Below, piece by piece: positions 35,662-45,206 of a stretch of 64,000 nt of DNA. The stretch is from positions 249,422 to 313,421 of the forward strand of contig NZ_LMMM01000001.1 in the NCBI RefSeq assembly GCF_001422245.1, written 5' to 3'. The first letter of the stretch is position 1. Each line of letters starts with the position of its first letter. Made by a program: the position numbers and the translations under genes. Below the pieces are notes generated by a model. It saw nothing but the letters and a program-made list of their open reading frames with translations, was not told the DNA's origin and searched no databases. The DNA comes from Rhizobium sp. Leaf262 (GTDB lineage: Bacteria; Pseudomonadota; Alphaproteobacteria; Rhizobiales; Rhizobiaceae).

Positions 35662-36630
35662 TCATCCTCTCGGGTCGTATTCTCCAAGCGACCCTGCATA
35701 TTTCGCGAGACTTTCTTCCGGCAGAAAGCGCTTCTCGATATCAAGCACGGCCGGGAAGCCGGTGAGGTCAAGATAAGAGAAGGTGCCCAGCTTCGATGAT
35801 TTCTGGGTCTCCATGAAATCGTTGAAAGCGTCAGCGTTTCGTTCGTGGCAATCGCGCAGAAAAGCTTCCATCATCAACTGGGAAACCTTTGAGATGGAGA
35901 TATTGTAAACGGCCGCACCGCTTGCCTCATATTCCGCCGCAGAAAGCGCCGGTTTGACCGAGCTTGCATTGATATAGATATCAGCCTCCGGGAAGGCTTC
36001 CAGCACGCGCTGCATTTCTTCGCGGCTCTGAAGCGCCATAACCATCAGCATATCGACGCCGCATGACAGATAGGCCTCGCAGCGACGCAGAACCTCATCG
36101 ACGCTGCCGCCCACCGCGGCTCTCGAATCCGTTCTAGCAATGACGACGACATCCGGGTCCAGCTCGTCGCGCTTGGCGCAAGCGGCGCGGTATTTGGCGC
36201 TCGCCTCGGCGATCGAAACCACCTCGACACCCTTGGTGAAGCCGCAGCGCTTGGGAAAGGTCTGATCCTCGAGGAAAAAACCAGCAACGCCGGCAGTGAT
36301 AAACTCGTGCACGGCGCGTGTGGTGTTCACCGCGTTGCCAAAACCCGTTTCGCAATCGGCAATGACGGGAATGGTAATGGACTGGCAGATGCGGCGGATA
36401 TTATCGACAGCTTCAGTCAGAGTCATCAGGCCAGCATCCGGCATGCCCATAATGTGAGCTGCGGCTTGTGAGCCGGACTGAAAGAACAGCCGAAATCCTG
36501 CGGCCTCGGTCAACTGAGCGTGGTGCGGTGTTGCGCCGGAAATGCCGACCAGCGGTTTGCGGTCTTCCCGCAACTGACGCCGGAGCTCTGCGCTCATGCG
36601 GCCGGATATGACGGTGGGGCGAAGATGCAT
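35662..36630 (-). CDS. Isocitrate lyase/PEP-mutase family lyase (divergent from tct operon)
   Basis: A 322-residue TIM-barrel enzyme that cleaves or makes C-C bonds in 2-hydroxy-di/tricarboxylates (methylisocitrate, dimethylmalate and related). Evidence includes IPVIADCETGFGNAVNTTRAVHEF, the catalytic loop EDQTFPKRCGF, and VIARTDSRA. The family active-site motif K-K/R-C-G-H has Phe in place of His. ATG 36630 follows GGGAGG. It is transcribed away from tctB across a shared operator-like inverted repeat. It likely works on the acid imported by the tct system. Confidence 0.86.
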   Translation of the reverse strand: MHLRPTVISGRMSAELRRQLREDRKPLVGISGATPHHAQLTEAAGFRLFFQSGSQAAAHIMGMPDAGLMTLTEAVDNIRRICQSITIPVIADCETGFGNAVNTTRAVHEFITAGVAGFFLEDQTFPKRCGFTKGVEVVSIAEASAKYRAACAKRDELDPDVVVIARTDSRAAVGGSVDEVLRRCEAYLSCGVDMLMVMALQSREEMQRVLEAFPEADIYINASSVKPALSAAEYEASGAAVYNISISKVSQLMMEAFLRDCHERNADAFNDFMETQKSSKLGTFSYLDLTGFPAVLDIEKRFLPEESLAKYAGSLGEYDPRG

Positions 36631-36680
36631 GTGAAAACCTCCCTTGGATATTGCGATATGCTTCCATAGCACGTCATTTA

Positions 36681-36773
36681 TGTCAACATTTTAAGGGAAT
36701 AATCGCGCTAATAGCCGATATTATCAATTTTTATCCAAATTATGTTGACAGATTTTCAGTTTTTGGATTTATT
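36681..36773. promoter_or_regulatory. Divergent promoter with a 9-bp inverted repeat (candidate GntR operator) for lyase and tct operon
   Basis: TGTCAACAT at 36681-36689 and its exact inverse ATGTTGACA at 36742-36750 are 61 bases apart (start to start). The second overlaps a -35-like TTGACA (36745-36750) that is 17 bases from TTTATT (36768-36773), about 35 bases before tctB. On the other strand the first copy also gives TTGACA facing the lyase gene. A repressor binding both would shut both directions. The GntR regulator at 41898 is the obvious candidate. Confidence 0.55.
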
Positions 36774-36807
36774 AGGGCGACATTAATATGACGGCATGGG
36801 AGGAGCT

Positions 36808-37287
36808 ATGACTGTCAGGAACTGGCCACTGGCCACATTCGGCATCACCATATTTGCAATCGGCATTGCGGTGTTTTTCAACGCGCGCGGCATTCAGGGC
36901 GGCTTCGGCTATGACGCAGTCGGCCCGGCCGTTTTTCCGATGATTATCGGTGGCGGCTTCATGGTCGCCGCGGTGATGATCTGTCTCGAAAGTCTCGGCG
37001 TCGATGCCGATGCAAGCGACGGCGATGAAAAAACAAATGTCTGGCCGGTCATCGTCATTTCGGCCGCGGTACTGATCGAAGCTCTGCTGATCAAAAAAGC
37101 CGGTTGGGTGCCGATGGCGACGGTCGTCTTCGTGGCGGGTGCCTGGGCATTCGGCGACCGAAGACTGCTTTTGAACACGGTGTTCGGTCTCGTGCTTTCA
37201 GGCTTCATTCTCTTCGCATTCAACTGGGGGCTCGGCCTCGATCTTCCGCTCGGCCTTCTCGCGCCGATCCTTCCTGCCAACCAGTAG
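36808..37287 (+). CDS. tctB: Tripartite tricarboxylate transporter, small membrane subunit (TctB)
   Basis: A 159-residue protein with four hydrophobic segments and the TctB features [20 protein letters not shown] and the late LPLGLL. It forms the inner-membrane translocator with TctA. ATG 36808 follows GGAGG. The first gene of a unit with tctA, an isocitrate-lyase-like enzyme, tctC and an AbrB-type protein, which indicates coordinated uptake and breakdown of a carboxylic acid. Confidence 0.9.
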   Translation: MTVRNWPLATFGITIFAIGIAVFFNARGIQGGFGYDAVGPAVFPMIIGGGFMVAAVMICLESLGVDADASDGDEKTNVWPVIVISAAVLIEALLIKKAGWVPMATVVFVAGAWAFGDRRLLLNTVFGLVLSGFILFAFNWGLGLDLPLGLLAPILPANQ

Positions 37288-37298
37288 GTCCGGCTCAA

Positions 37299-38813
37299 AT
37301 GGATACTTTCTTCGATCTCATGAACGGCTTTGCCGTTGCCCTCACCCCTGCCAATATCGGCTGGTCACTGCTTGGCGTGACATTGGGAACCGCCATCGGC
37401 GTGCTGCCCGGTATCGGCCCGGCCACAACGGTGGCACTCCTGATGCCGCTGACCCTCGGCCTTGATCCGATCTCTGCCTTCATCATGTTCGCGGGCATCT
37501 ATTATGGTGCTCAGTACGGCGGCTCCACAGCATCCATTTTGCTCAACACCCCCGGTGAAGCCGGAGCGATGATGACGGCGCTCGATGGTAACGCCATGGC
37601 CCGCAAGGGTCGCGGTGCGCAAGCGCTGGCAACGGCGGCCATCGGCTCGTTCGTTGCCGGAACGATTGCCACCATCGGCCTGACATTCGCAGCACCACTT
37701 CTCGTCAACGTCGCCTTGCTTTTGACCGCGCCTGATTACTTCGCGTTGATGATTCTGTCGCTGGCGACGGTGACGACCGTGATCGGGCGGTCCATCGGCA
37801 AGGGTATCGCTGCCCTCTGCTTCGGTCTGTTCCTTGGCTGCATAGGCCTTGACCCGCAAACCGGGCAGGAACGTTTCACCTTTGGCATTATCGAGCTTCT
37901 CGATGGCATCGATACGGTGGTTGTGGCTGTCGGCCTGTTTGCTGTCGGCGAAACGCTGTTCGTTGCGGCCCGTGAAGGCGGCGTCGCCGACAAGATTCAT
38001 GCCCTCAAAGGCTCGATCTGGATGAGCCGTGAGGACTGGTCGCGGTCCTGGAAACCTTGGCTGCGTGGCACAATCATCGGCTTTCCCATCGGCGCCATTC
38101 CGGCAGGCGGAAGCGAATTGCCGACAATCCTGTCCTACACACTGGAAAAGAAGCTGTCCCGTAAACCCGAAGAATTCGGCAAGGGTGCGATCGAAGGTGT
38201 CGCGGGGCCGGAAGCTGCCAACAATGCCTCAGCGGCAGGTGCGTTGTCTCCTTTGCTGGCGCTTGGTTTGCCGACTTCTACAACGGCTGCGGTTCTGCTT
38301 GCCGCCTTCCAGCAATATGGTTTGCGTCCAGGCCCCATGCTGTTCGAAAGCAACAGCGATCTGGTCTGGGGTCTGATTGCCAGCCTCTATATTGGCAACG
38401 TGCTGCTGCTCATTCTCAACCTGCCCATGGTCGGCATCTGGGTGAAACTGCTGTCGATCCCCAAGCCATGGCTTTATGGTGGCATTCTGGTGCTGGCATC
38501 GCTTGGCACCTACAGCATCAACGGCAATGCAATCGATATCTTCCTGCTCTGGATCATCGGCATCATCGGCTTCTTCTGCCGGGTTCTGGATGTGCCCATC
38601 GTGCCCTGCATTCTCGGTCTCATTCTTGGGCCTATGATCGAACAGCAGATGCGCCGCTCACTGGCCATCAGCCAGGGTGACTGGACTGTATTCCTGACCC
38701 ACCCGGCATCGGCAGTCATGCTGGCGCTGGCGGCCTCCATCATCTTTGTCCCGGCCCTGATGCGTCTTCGCCGGTCCAACGACCCGGCTCCCGACGCTAC
38801 CAAAGCGCCCTGA
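37299..38813 (+). CDS. tctA: Tripartite tricarboxylate transporter, large permease subunit (TctA)
   Basis: A 504-residue inner-membrane permease with about 12 helices, the usual TctA length. It has the repeat motifs [19 protein letters not shown] and [19 protein letters not shown], together with [20 protein letters not shown] and [20 protein letters not shown]. It imports the ligand delivered by the binding protein using the ion gradient. It follows tctB after 11 bases. Confidence 0.94.
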   Translation: MDTFFDLMNGFAVALTPANIGWSLLGVTLGTAIGVLPGIGPATTVALLMPLTLGLDPISAFIMFAGIYYGAQYGGSTASILLNTPGEAGAMMTALDGNAMARKGRGAQALATAAIGSFVAGTIATIGLTFAAPLLVNVALLLTAPDYFALMILSLATVTTVIGRSIGKGIAALCFGLFLGCIGLDPQTGQERFTFGIIELLDGIDTVVVAVGLFAVGETLFVAAREGGVADKIHALKGSIWMSREDWSRSWKPWLRGTIIGFPIGAIPAGGSELPTILSYTLEKKLSRKPEEFGKGAIEGVAGPEAANNASAAGALSPLLALGLPTSTTAAVLLAAFQQYGLRPGPMLFESNSDLVWGLIASLYIGNVLLLILNLPMVGIWVKLLSIPKPWLYGGILVLASLGTYSINGNAIDIFLLWIIGIIGFFCRVLDVPIVPCILGLILGPMIEQQMRRSLAISQGDWTVFLTHPASAVMLALAASIIFVPALMRLRRSNDPAPDATKAP

Positions 38814-38829
38814 ACGAACGGAAATCATA

Positions 38830-39777
38830 ATGTCGCTGAGAGCCGAATATCGAAAACTCATCCGTGAACGCGCAGGACACGTCATGCCCGGCGTCTACGA
38901 TGCCCTATCTGCCAGAATCGCAGAACGCGCAGGCTTCAAGCTGATCGGCGGCGGTGGCTTTGCCGCCATCGGCACCATGCTGGGTGGGGCTGATATGGGG
39001 CAGTCCAACATGCGCGACTATGCGGACCATTACGGACGCATCTGTGCGGCGGTGAACGTGCCGGTTTCCGTGGATGCCGACACCGGGTTTGGAGATGTGC
39101 ACAACGTCACGCAGATGGTGCGAAGCTTCGAGACGGCAGGCGTCTCCGGCATCATGATCGGCGACCAGAGCTTTCCCAACCGCTGCGGATATCTGCCGGG
39201 AAAGGATGTCATATCTGTCGAGGAAATGATCGCGAAAATAAGAGCTGCCGTCGCCGCCCGGCGCGATCCCGATCTCGTCATCATTGCACGCACGGACAGC
39301 CGCTCGGATTTCGGACTCGATGAAGCGATCCTGCGTTGCAAGCTCTACCTTGAAGCAGGTGCAGACCTCGCCAAGCCGCAAGGTGTCGACAGGCCGGAGG
39401 AAATTGCCCGCTGTATGGAGGAAATCCCTTGCGAGTTCGCCGCAACGCTCTCTCAGGCGGCGCGGCAACGTTTTACCGATATTGCCGAGTTGAAGGCTCA
39501 GGGCGTGGCGACCATCAGCATGCCGTCGATCTCGCTGTTTGCAGCCGCCCACGCGGTCGATGCGACTCTACGATCGCTCGCAACGGCTGGCTCGCTGTCT
39601 TCGGTCGAAGGCGAGCTGATGCAACTCGACGATTATAATGAACTCGTTGATCTCAACGGCATGATCGCCAATGAAATCACGTTTCGGGAGGAGGCCACAC
39701 GCCTCGTTCAGCGCCACAGCGCACATTCTCAGCCAAAAACTTCAGAAACCATCGATATGGGAGGAAACGTTCGATGA
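38830..39777 (+). CDS. Isocitrate lyase/PEP-mutase family lyase (within tct operon)
   Basis: A 315-residue TIM-barrel lyase. VPVSVDADTGFGDVHNVTQMVRSFE, the catalytic loop GDQSFPNRCGYLPGKDV and VIIARTDSRSDFG place it in the methylisocitrate/dimethylmalate-lyase group. Compared with the usual K-K/R-C-G-H, this enzyme has N-R-C-G-Y, so both the lysine and histidine are changed. That makes genuine isocitrate lyase activity unlikely; a carboxymutase, oxaloacetate-type hydrolase or other lyase is possible. It is followed, with a 4-base overlap, by tctC. Confidence 0.85.
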   Translation: MSLRAEYRKLIRERAGHVMPGVYDALSARIAERAGFKLIGGGGFAAIGTMLGGADMGQSNMRDYADHYGRICAAVNVPVSVDADTGFGDVHNVTQMVRSFETAGVSGIMIGDQSFPNRCGYLPGKDVISVEEMIAKIRAAVAARRDPDLVIIARTDSRSDFGLDEAILRCKLYLEAGADLAKPQGVDRPEEIARCMEEIPCEFAATLSQAARQRFTDIAELKAQGVATISMPSISLFAAAHAVDATLRSLATAGSLSSVEGELMQLDDYNELVDLNGMIANEITFREEATRLVQRHSAHSQPKTSETIDMGGNVR

Positions 39778-40742
39778 TCTCACGCAGACTTTTAATGGCA
39801 GCTTTTGCCACCACGCTTGCAATGCCGGCACTACCTGTCGCAGCGCAAAATATCAGAACCCTCGACGTGACCGTGCCGGGCGGGCCGGGCAGTGGGCTTG
39901 ATCAGGTGGCACGCGCCATCGAAGACACGGTGCGGCATGAAAAGCTGGCGCCATCCGTCAAGGTCACCAACATTCCCGGTGGCGGCGGCTTTGTCGCCAT
40001 CTCGCAATTCGTGACCAGTAAGGAAGGCAATGGCAACGCCGTTGTCGTGCAGGGTGCCGGCACGGTGTTCTTCCCGCTGACCAACAAAACGCCTGTGACC
40101 TTGGCGGATGTGCGTCCGCTCGCGCGCCTTGCGGGCGAATATGAAGTGATCGCGACCCGTGCCGATTCCGAACTCACCTCCTTCAAAGACCTGATGGACA
40201 AGTTCAAGGCCAATCCGGGCAGCGTCGCATGGGGCGGCGGTTCTCCGGGCTCGACTGAAAACATCTTCTTCGCCCGTCTGGCCAAGCAGGCCGGTCTTCA
40301 GCCGAAGCAGGTGAACTTCATTCCCCACCCGAACACAGGCGAAGTCGTTGTCTCGGCACTGAACGGTCAGGCAACCGTTGTCGGGGGTGGTTTGCAGGAC
40401 TTTCTCACGCAGGTGCAGGCCGGAAAGATGAAAATTCTGGCCGTTGCCGCACCGGAACGCCTGCCGGGCGTGGATGCTCCCACTTTGCGTGAACTTGGTA
40501 TTGACGTGGTGTTCGCCAACTGGCGCGGCATCTCGGTCCACAAGAGCCTCGATGATGCGCAGGCCAAGACGCTTGCCACCTTCGTGGAGAAAATGAAGGA
40601 CACACCACGCTGGAAGCAAATCCTTCAGGATCGCGGCTGGCTGGATATGTACCTCAATGAGGCCGACTATCAGGCCTTCATCCAGAAAGAGACAGCCAGC
40701 GCCAAGGAAATCCTGAGCGAGTTGGGACTGGCTGCAAACTGA
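39774..40742 (+). CDS. tctC: Tripartite tricarboxylate transporter substrate-binding protein (TctC/Bug family)
   Basis: A 322-residue periplasmic receptor with a Sec signal peptide (RRLLMAAFATTLAMPALPVAA-Q, about residue 24). The Bug-family core includes VTVPGGPGSGLDQVARAIE, NIPGGGGFVAISQF and NPGSVAWGGGSPGSTE. It overlaps the lyase gene before it and the AbrB-type gene after it by 4 bases and 1 base. Bug proteins bind di- or tricarboxylates or related acids; the ligand is not determined. Confidence 0.93.
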   Translation: MISRRLLMAAFATTLAMPALPVAAQNIRTLDVTVPGGPGSGLDQVARAIEDTVRHEKLAPSVKVTNIPGGGGFVAISQFVTSKEGNGNAVVVQGAGTVFFPLTNKTPVTLADVRPLARLAGEYEVIATRADSELTSFKDLMDKFKANPGSVAWGGGSPGSTENIFFARLAKQAGLQPKQVNFIPHPNTGEVVVSALNGQATVVGGGLQDFLTQVQAGKMKILAVAAPERLPGVDAPTLRELGIDVVFANWRGISVHKSLDDAQAKTLATFVEKMKDTPRWKQILQDRGWLDMYLNEADYQAFIQKETASAKEILSELGLAAN

Positions 40743-41806
40743 TGCCTCCCAGGGCGAAATCCCTCACTGTCCTGCTGGTGCTGGCGGCGGGGGTGGCAGG
40801 CGGACTTTTGTTCCGCCTGCTCCATCTTCCATTACCCTGGACGCTGGGGGCCATGTTTGGCGCAGCGCTTCTTTCTTTCTACGACCGTAACCGGGTTCTA
40901 CCCACCATCTTTCGCGATGGCGCACGCCCGGTGATCGGCGTCATGGCTGGAAGCGCTTTCACGCCTCTCGTCGTCCAGACGATCACCGGCTGGTGGATGC
41001 TGGTGCCGATACTGGTCTTCTTCTTTCTGCTGGTCACGACCTGCGGCTTCTATTTCTTTCGTCTGCTGGGCTATGACCGCTCCACCGCCATCTTCGCCTC
41101 GATGCCCGGAGGGCTCGGTGAAATGACATTGCTGGGCGCGCAGTTCGGGGCGGATATTCGCAAGCTGGTGCTTGTGCATTCCGTGCGCATCATCATCGTC
41201 GTCTCCGCCGTGCCGTTTCTTTTGACGCTGATGACCGATGTCAACCTGGTGAAAGGTGCAGCACCCGTTGGGGATCACGCCGTTGCCAGCGCTGTCGATT
41301 GGCTGATTTTGCTGTTGTGCGCGTGCCTTGGTTATCTGGCAGGGCGACCGTTGCGATCCTTTGGCGGCATCATGATCATGCCGCTGCTGTTCAGCGCTGT
41401 GGCGCACGGAACGGGGATGACCGCAATCGCGCCGCCAGCGTGGCTGGTAGCGGGTATGCAGGTCGTCATCGGCTGCATCACCGGCGCACGGTTTGCGGGC
41501 ATCAAGTTTCATGAGGCGCGGCTTGCTCTGATGCAGGGCGTATTCTGGACATCAATCCTCATCGGTCTCTCACTTGTAGCGGCAGAGGTCACCAGCATCA
41601 TCGTCGACCAACCCTTTGCCGCGCTGTTCCTCGCCTTTGCGCCCGGCGGTTTTGCCGAAATGAGCATCATCGCTTTCGCAGCCAATATCGAGGTTGCCTT
41701 CGTGGTGACCTGCCATGTCTTTCGCACCATCTACGTCGTATTGGCGGGGCCTTCCATTCATCGTCTTCTTGCCGGTAAAAAAGATATGGAGACCGACAGG
41801 CCATGA
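40742..41806 (+). CDS. AbrB-family membrane protein (putative transporter)
   Basis: A 354-residue integral membrane protein of about ten helices. It has two AbrB-type repeats, each with the GxGGLGEMT-like block: FASMPGGLGEMTLLGAQFGAD in the first half and LAFAPGGFAEMSIIAFAAN in the second. Sometimes mislabelled ammonia monooxygenase, these proteins often sit beside tripartite carboxylate transporters and may export or exchange the acid. It begins directly at the tctC stop. Confidence 0.85.
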   Translation: MPPRAKSLTVLLVLAAGVAGGLLFRLLHLPLPWTLGAMFGAALLSFYDRNRVLPTIFRDGARPVIGVMAGSAFTPLVVQTITGWWMLVPILVFFFLLVTTCGFYFFRLLGYDRSTAIFASMPGGLGEMTLLGAQFGADIRKLVLVHSVRIIIVVSAVPFLLTLMTDVNLVKGAAPVGDHAVASAVDWLILLLCACLGYLAGRPLRSFGGIMIMPLLFSAVAHGTGMTAIAPPAWLVAGMQVVIGCITGARFAGIKFHEARLALMQGVFWTSILIGLSLVAAEVTSIIVDQPFAALFLAFAPGGFAEMSIIAFAANIEVAFVVTCHVFRTIYVVLAGPSIHRLLAGKKDMETDRP

Positions 41807-41897
41807 ATGCATGCGTCTTCGTCTTCGAAAATCCATTCCGGTCTTTGGACCGATGCGCTAGTGTTGCACTGATAGATAAACGAGATTGGCATTGAGC

Positions 41898-42665
41898 ATG
41901 GATCGTATCGACCCCTTGGACACAGGCACTGAGGACCGCGTGATGGAAGTCGAGGGCACGCTGGCCGAGAGACTATTCCACCAATTGACCGAGGCCATCC
42001 TCATGGGCGAAATTCCGCTCGGCTCGAAAATCAGCGAGCCAGCGCTGGCCCAGCGTTTCGGTGTCAGCCGCGGCCCCCTTCGCGAAGCCATGCACCGTTT
42101 GCAGGAACGCCGGCTGATCACGCGCACCGCAAACCAGGGCGCACGCGTCACCGAAGCAACGCCGGAGCGCCTGTCCTCTCTGTTTTCCGTCCGCGAAATG
42201 CTGGAAGGTCTCGCCGCGCGGGAAGCGGCCATCAAGATGACATCTGCCGATTTCGGCAAGCTGCGTGAGACGATCGAGCATCACGAGGCCGGGCTTGCCG
42301 GGTTGGAGCCGGGCCAGCATAACGCGCTCGGCACCGTCGATCGGGATTTTCACTTCCAGATCGCCCAGTCCAGCCAAAACGACCTATTGATCAAGCTCCT
42401 CTGCGAAGAACTTTATCCGCTGCTGCGTCTTTATCGTAGCCGAAACGACAGTCTCGTTCTACGCCAACGTGCGGTGGTGGAACACAAACGGATTTACGAT
42501 GCAATCGTCGACCGGGATGCCGATCTTGCCGAAATCATGATGCGTCGCCACATCGGCAGCGCCAAAACGCGCCGTGTCGAGGCGATGCAGCGCGATATTG
42601 CGCTTGAGCAGGAAGCCATTTCTTCCGCCGGGAGACGAAAGCTGAAACCGAATGGGCGGCGCTGA
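41898..42665 (+). CDS. GntR-family regulator (FadR/FCD type), likely regulator of the tct locus
   Basis: A regulator of about 255 residues with a winged helix (LFHQLTEAILMGEIPLGSKI, then LAQRFGVSRGPLREAMHRL) and a C-terminal FCD domain (LFSVREMLEGLAAREAA, DRDFHFQIAQSSQND, EHKRIYDAIVDRD). ATG 41898 is chosen over TTG 41886. It follows the tct/AbrB gene by 91 bases on the same strand and is the candidate repressor for the inverted repeat at 36681-36750; the same repeat is not seen before its own gene. Confidence 0.92.
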   Translation: MDRIDPLDTGTEDRVMEVEGTLAERLFHQLTEAILMGEIPLGSKISEPALAQRFGVSRGPLREAMHRLQERRLITRTANQGARVTEATPERLSSLFSVREMLEGLAAREAAIKMTSADFGKLRETIEHHEAGLAGLEPGQHNALGTVDRDFHFQIAQSSQNDLLIKLLCEELYPLLRLYRSRNDSLVLRQRAVVEHKRIYDAIVDRDADLAEIMMRRHIGSAKTRRVEAMQRDIALEQEAISSAGRRKLKPNGRR

Positions 42666-42682
42666 GACACCCGCTCGATGTA

Positions 42683-43081
42683 TCAGCCTCGAATGATCTT
42701 CCAGACGCCTCTTGCGGCAGCTACGACTTCACCTTCGACCGTCAATTTTCCTTCGAGAAAAATCAGCGTACGCGTTTCCTTCAAAACCCCGCATTTAATA
42801 TCGACGGTCTCACCGATCCGTACTGCGCGCATGAACTGCATGTCGAACTGAACCGTGCTTTGTCGACGGTCGGGCACGTGGCTCCGCGCGGCGGTTCCCA
42901 TGGCCCGATCCGCAAAGGTCATCAACATTCCACCCTGAACGAAGCCAGCCCGGTTCTTGTGCTTGGTCACGGCATCGAAGCGATAGTGAAACGGATCCTG
43001 ATCGCAGGTCAGAATAGGGCCGACCAGTCCGATAAATCCATCGTCCTCGATAGCCGACCATGTTTTTACATCATTCGCCAT
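42683..43081 (-). CDS. Hotdog-fold thioesterase (PaaI/YbgC-like)
   Basis: A 132-residue single-domain hotdog protein. The characteristic helix and active-site region read NRAGFVQGGMLMTFADRAMGTAA, with later strands including FMRAVRIGETVDI. These proteins hydrolyse acyl-CoA or phenylacetyl-CoA-like thioesters. The gene ends the acid-oxidation operon, and probably releases CoA from dead-end intermediates. It starts 73 bases after the 3-hydroxyacyl-CoA dehydrogenase stop and is convergent with the GntR gene. Confidence 0.85.
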   Translation of the reverse strand: MANDVKTWSAIEDDGFIGLVGPILTCDQDPFHYRFDAVTKHKNRAGFVQGGMLMTFADRAMGTAARSHVPDRRQSTVQFDMQFMRAVRIGETVDIKCGVLKETRTLIFLEGKLTVEGEVVAAARGVWKIIRG

Positions 43082-43154
43082 TGTCTGATCTCAAACTTTC
43101 TGAATGTTTCAGAGCCATCTACTAAAGGTTCGCCTCGAAACGATGGGGCAAAAG

Positions 43155-45191
43155 CTACTGATCCGTTGTCGGAAAGACGATGTCCAAACGACCTTGCCGA
43201 TAGCCCGGATGGGGGTTGTCTTTAAGAGATTGCATTGCGGACATCGTCCAGTCTGTTGATTGCTGGGCAACCCAGTGAAGTGGGCCGCCCAGCTTGGCGG
43301 GGAAGCCATAACCATTGACCCAGACGAGATCGATGTCGGAGGCGCGTGCGGCGATGCCCTCTTCAAGGACCAAAGCTGCTTCATTGACGATTGCCGCAAT
43401 AGCCCGTTTCTGGATGTCATCCTCGCTGAGTTGACGTTGGGCCACAGCGCGCTCGTCGCGCCAGCTTTGAAGCATGTTTGTAACGTCTGTGCTTTGCGCA
43501 CCTCGACGTTCATCTTTGCGATAATCATACCAGCCCGCAGATGTTTTCCGTCCGAGCCTACCGTGCTCGACCAGCCGCTCGAGAAACGTGACCGCATCTG
43601 CCGGATCGGTTCCTTCGGCCCGCCGTCGTTTCCGGTTTGCTGCGGCAATATCGAGACCGGAGAGATCACCCACGGCAAACGGGCCCATGGCAAAGCCGAA
43701 GGCTTCCAGCGCCTGATCGACCTGATGAGGTGCCGCTCCTTGGTCCACCATCAGCTCACATTGCAGGCGATAGGCATTGTAGATGCGGTTGCCGATGAAG
43801 CCTTCACCGACGCTTGAGACCACCGATGTCTTGCCGAGCTTGCGGCCAACGGCAAGCGCCGTCTTGAGAACAGTGCCAGATGTCCTTTGGCCTCGCACGA
43901 CTTCCAGCAGCTTCATGCGGTGCGCGGGGCTGAAGAAATGCAGCCCGACGACATTGGACGGGTCGTTTGCAGCTTCGGCGAGTTTGTCCAGATCGAGATA
44001 GGAGGTGTTGGAGGCGATGATCGTATCAGGGGCAACGACGGCGTTCAGAGAAGCGATCAGAGACTTCTTGACCTCCATGTTCTCGAAAACGGCCTCAACG
44101 ACCATATCGCAGTCCGCAAATGTTGCGATGTCGGCAGAAGTTGAAAACCGGGTCGTGATCACCTCTTCTGCGGATGGTGTGACGAGCATGGTCTCCAGAC
44201 GTTCCGGCAGGGAGGCCAGTGCATCGACGTTCTGATCTACAAGCCGCACCCTATATCCGGCGGACAGAAAACAGGCGGCGATGCCGGCACCCATCGTGCC
44301 TGCGCCGACGATGCCGATGGTTTGCAGATCGCGCGCCGCAACGTCTTTTGTATCTCCGGTATCACCCGCGCGCCGTTCGGCAAAAAACAGATGCCGAAGG
44401 GCGGCGGATTCGTCGGTCATTCGCAATCTCTGGAAGACGGCGCGTTCCTCAGCAAGAGCGGCATCGAAATCCAGCGTGACAGCACGTCTGACGGCGGCGA
44501 TGGCGTCCTCGACGCCGGGATGGCCACGGCGCTTGCGCCTCGCAGTGGCAACGGCCTCTTCCAGAGCGTCGTTGCTGAAGGTGATGACGGGCATATCACG
44601 CACGCGCCATTTTCCCGGCAGCGATCTTGCCAATGCGGCAGCGCCGACGCGTAAATCCGTTGCGATACGGTCGATCAGCCCCAGCGCGAGCGCCTCTGAT
44701 GCCTTGACGCGGCGGCAAGACGTGATGATCTCGATTGCGGTGGCGGCATCTGTCAGACGCGGCAGACGCACCGTGCCGCCAGCACCGGGAATGATACCGA
44801 AGGTGACTTCCGGCAGACCGACAACGGCATCGGCAGTGGCGATGCGCGCATCACAGCCGAGCGCCAGTTCGAACCCGCCGCCAAGGGCTGCACCATGCAG
44901 CGCTGCAACAATGGGCTTCGGGAATTGCTCAAAAGCTGCGATGACAGCGGGAACCTGCGGGTCGGCAAGCGGGGCGGAAAACTCCCGCAGATCCGATCCC
45001 GCCACAAAGGTTTTGCCTGCGCCGATCAGAACGGCAGCGGTTACCGTATCGTCGGCTTCCAGGGTTGCCAGCGCATCCAGAAGTCCGCGGCGCACCTCGA
45101 TGGAGCCTGCATTGATCGGCGGATTGTCGATGACGATGAAGGCGATGTCGCCATCGCGCTCGATACGAACGCGTGAGGTCTCTGTTTGCAT
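43155..45191 (-). CDS. Bifunctional enoyl-CoA hydratase/3-hydroxyacyl-CoA dehydrogenase (FadB/FadJ-like)
   Basis: A 678-residue two-module enzyme. Residues 1-190 form the crotonase domain (oxyanion segments AGSDLREF and HGAALGGGFELALG, then GIIPGAGGT). After a linker, residues about 290-670 form the NAD-binding dehydrogenase (GIVGAGTMGAG, then GFIGNRI, and the two C-terminal domains). It hydrates enoyl-CoA and oxidises the product to 3-oxoacyl-CoA. No thiolase gene accompanies it, so another enzyme must cleave the product. Confidence 0.92.
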   Translation of the reverse strand: MQTETSRVRIERDGDIAFIVIDNPPINAGSIEVRRGLLDALATLEADDTVTAAVLIGAGKTFVAGSDLREFSAPLADPQVPAVIAAFEQFPKPIVAALHGAALGGGFELALGCDARIATADAVVGLPEVTFGIIPGAGGTVRLPRLTDAATAIEIITSCRRVKASEALALGLIDRIATDLRVGAAALARSLPGKWRVRDMPVITFSNDALEEAVATARRKRRGHPGVEDAIAAVRRAVTLDFDAALAEERAVFQRLRMTDESAALRHLFFAERRAGDTGDTKDVAARDLQTIGIVGAGTMGAGIAACFLSAGYRVRLVDQNVDALASLPERLETMLVTPSAEEVITTRFSTSADIATFADCDMVVEAVFENMEVKKSLIASLNAVVAPDTIIASNTSYLDLDKLAEAANDPSNVVGLHFFSPAHRMKLLEVVRGQRTSGTVLKTALAVGRKLGKTSVVSSVGEGFIGNRIYNAYRLQCELMVDQGAAPHQVDQALEAFGFAMGPFAVGDLSGLDIAAANRKRRRAEGTDPADAVTFLERLVEHGRLGRKTSAGWYDYRKDERRGAQSTDVTNMLQSWRDERAVAQRQLSEDDIQKRAIAAIVNEAALVLEEGIAARASDIDLVWVNGYGFPAKLGGPLHWVAQQSTDWTMSAMQSLKDNPHPGYRQGRLDIVFPTTDQ

Positions 45192-45206
45192 GATCTGGTC
45201 TAACCC

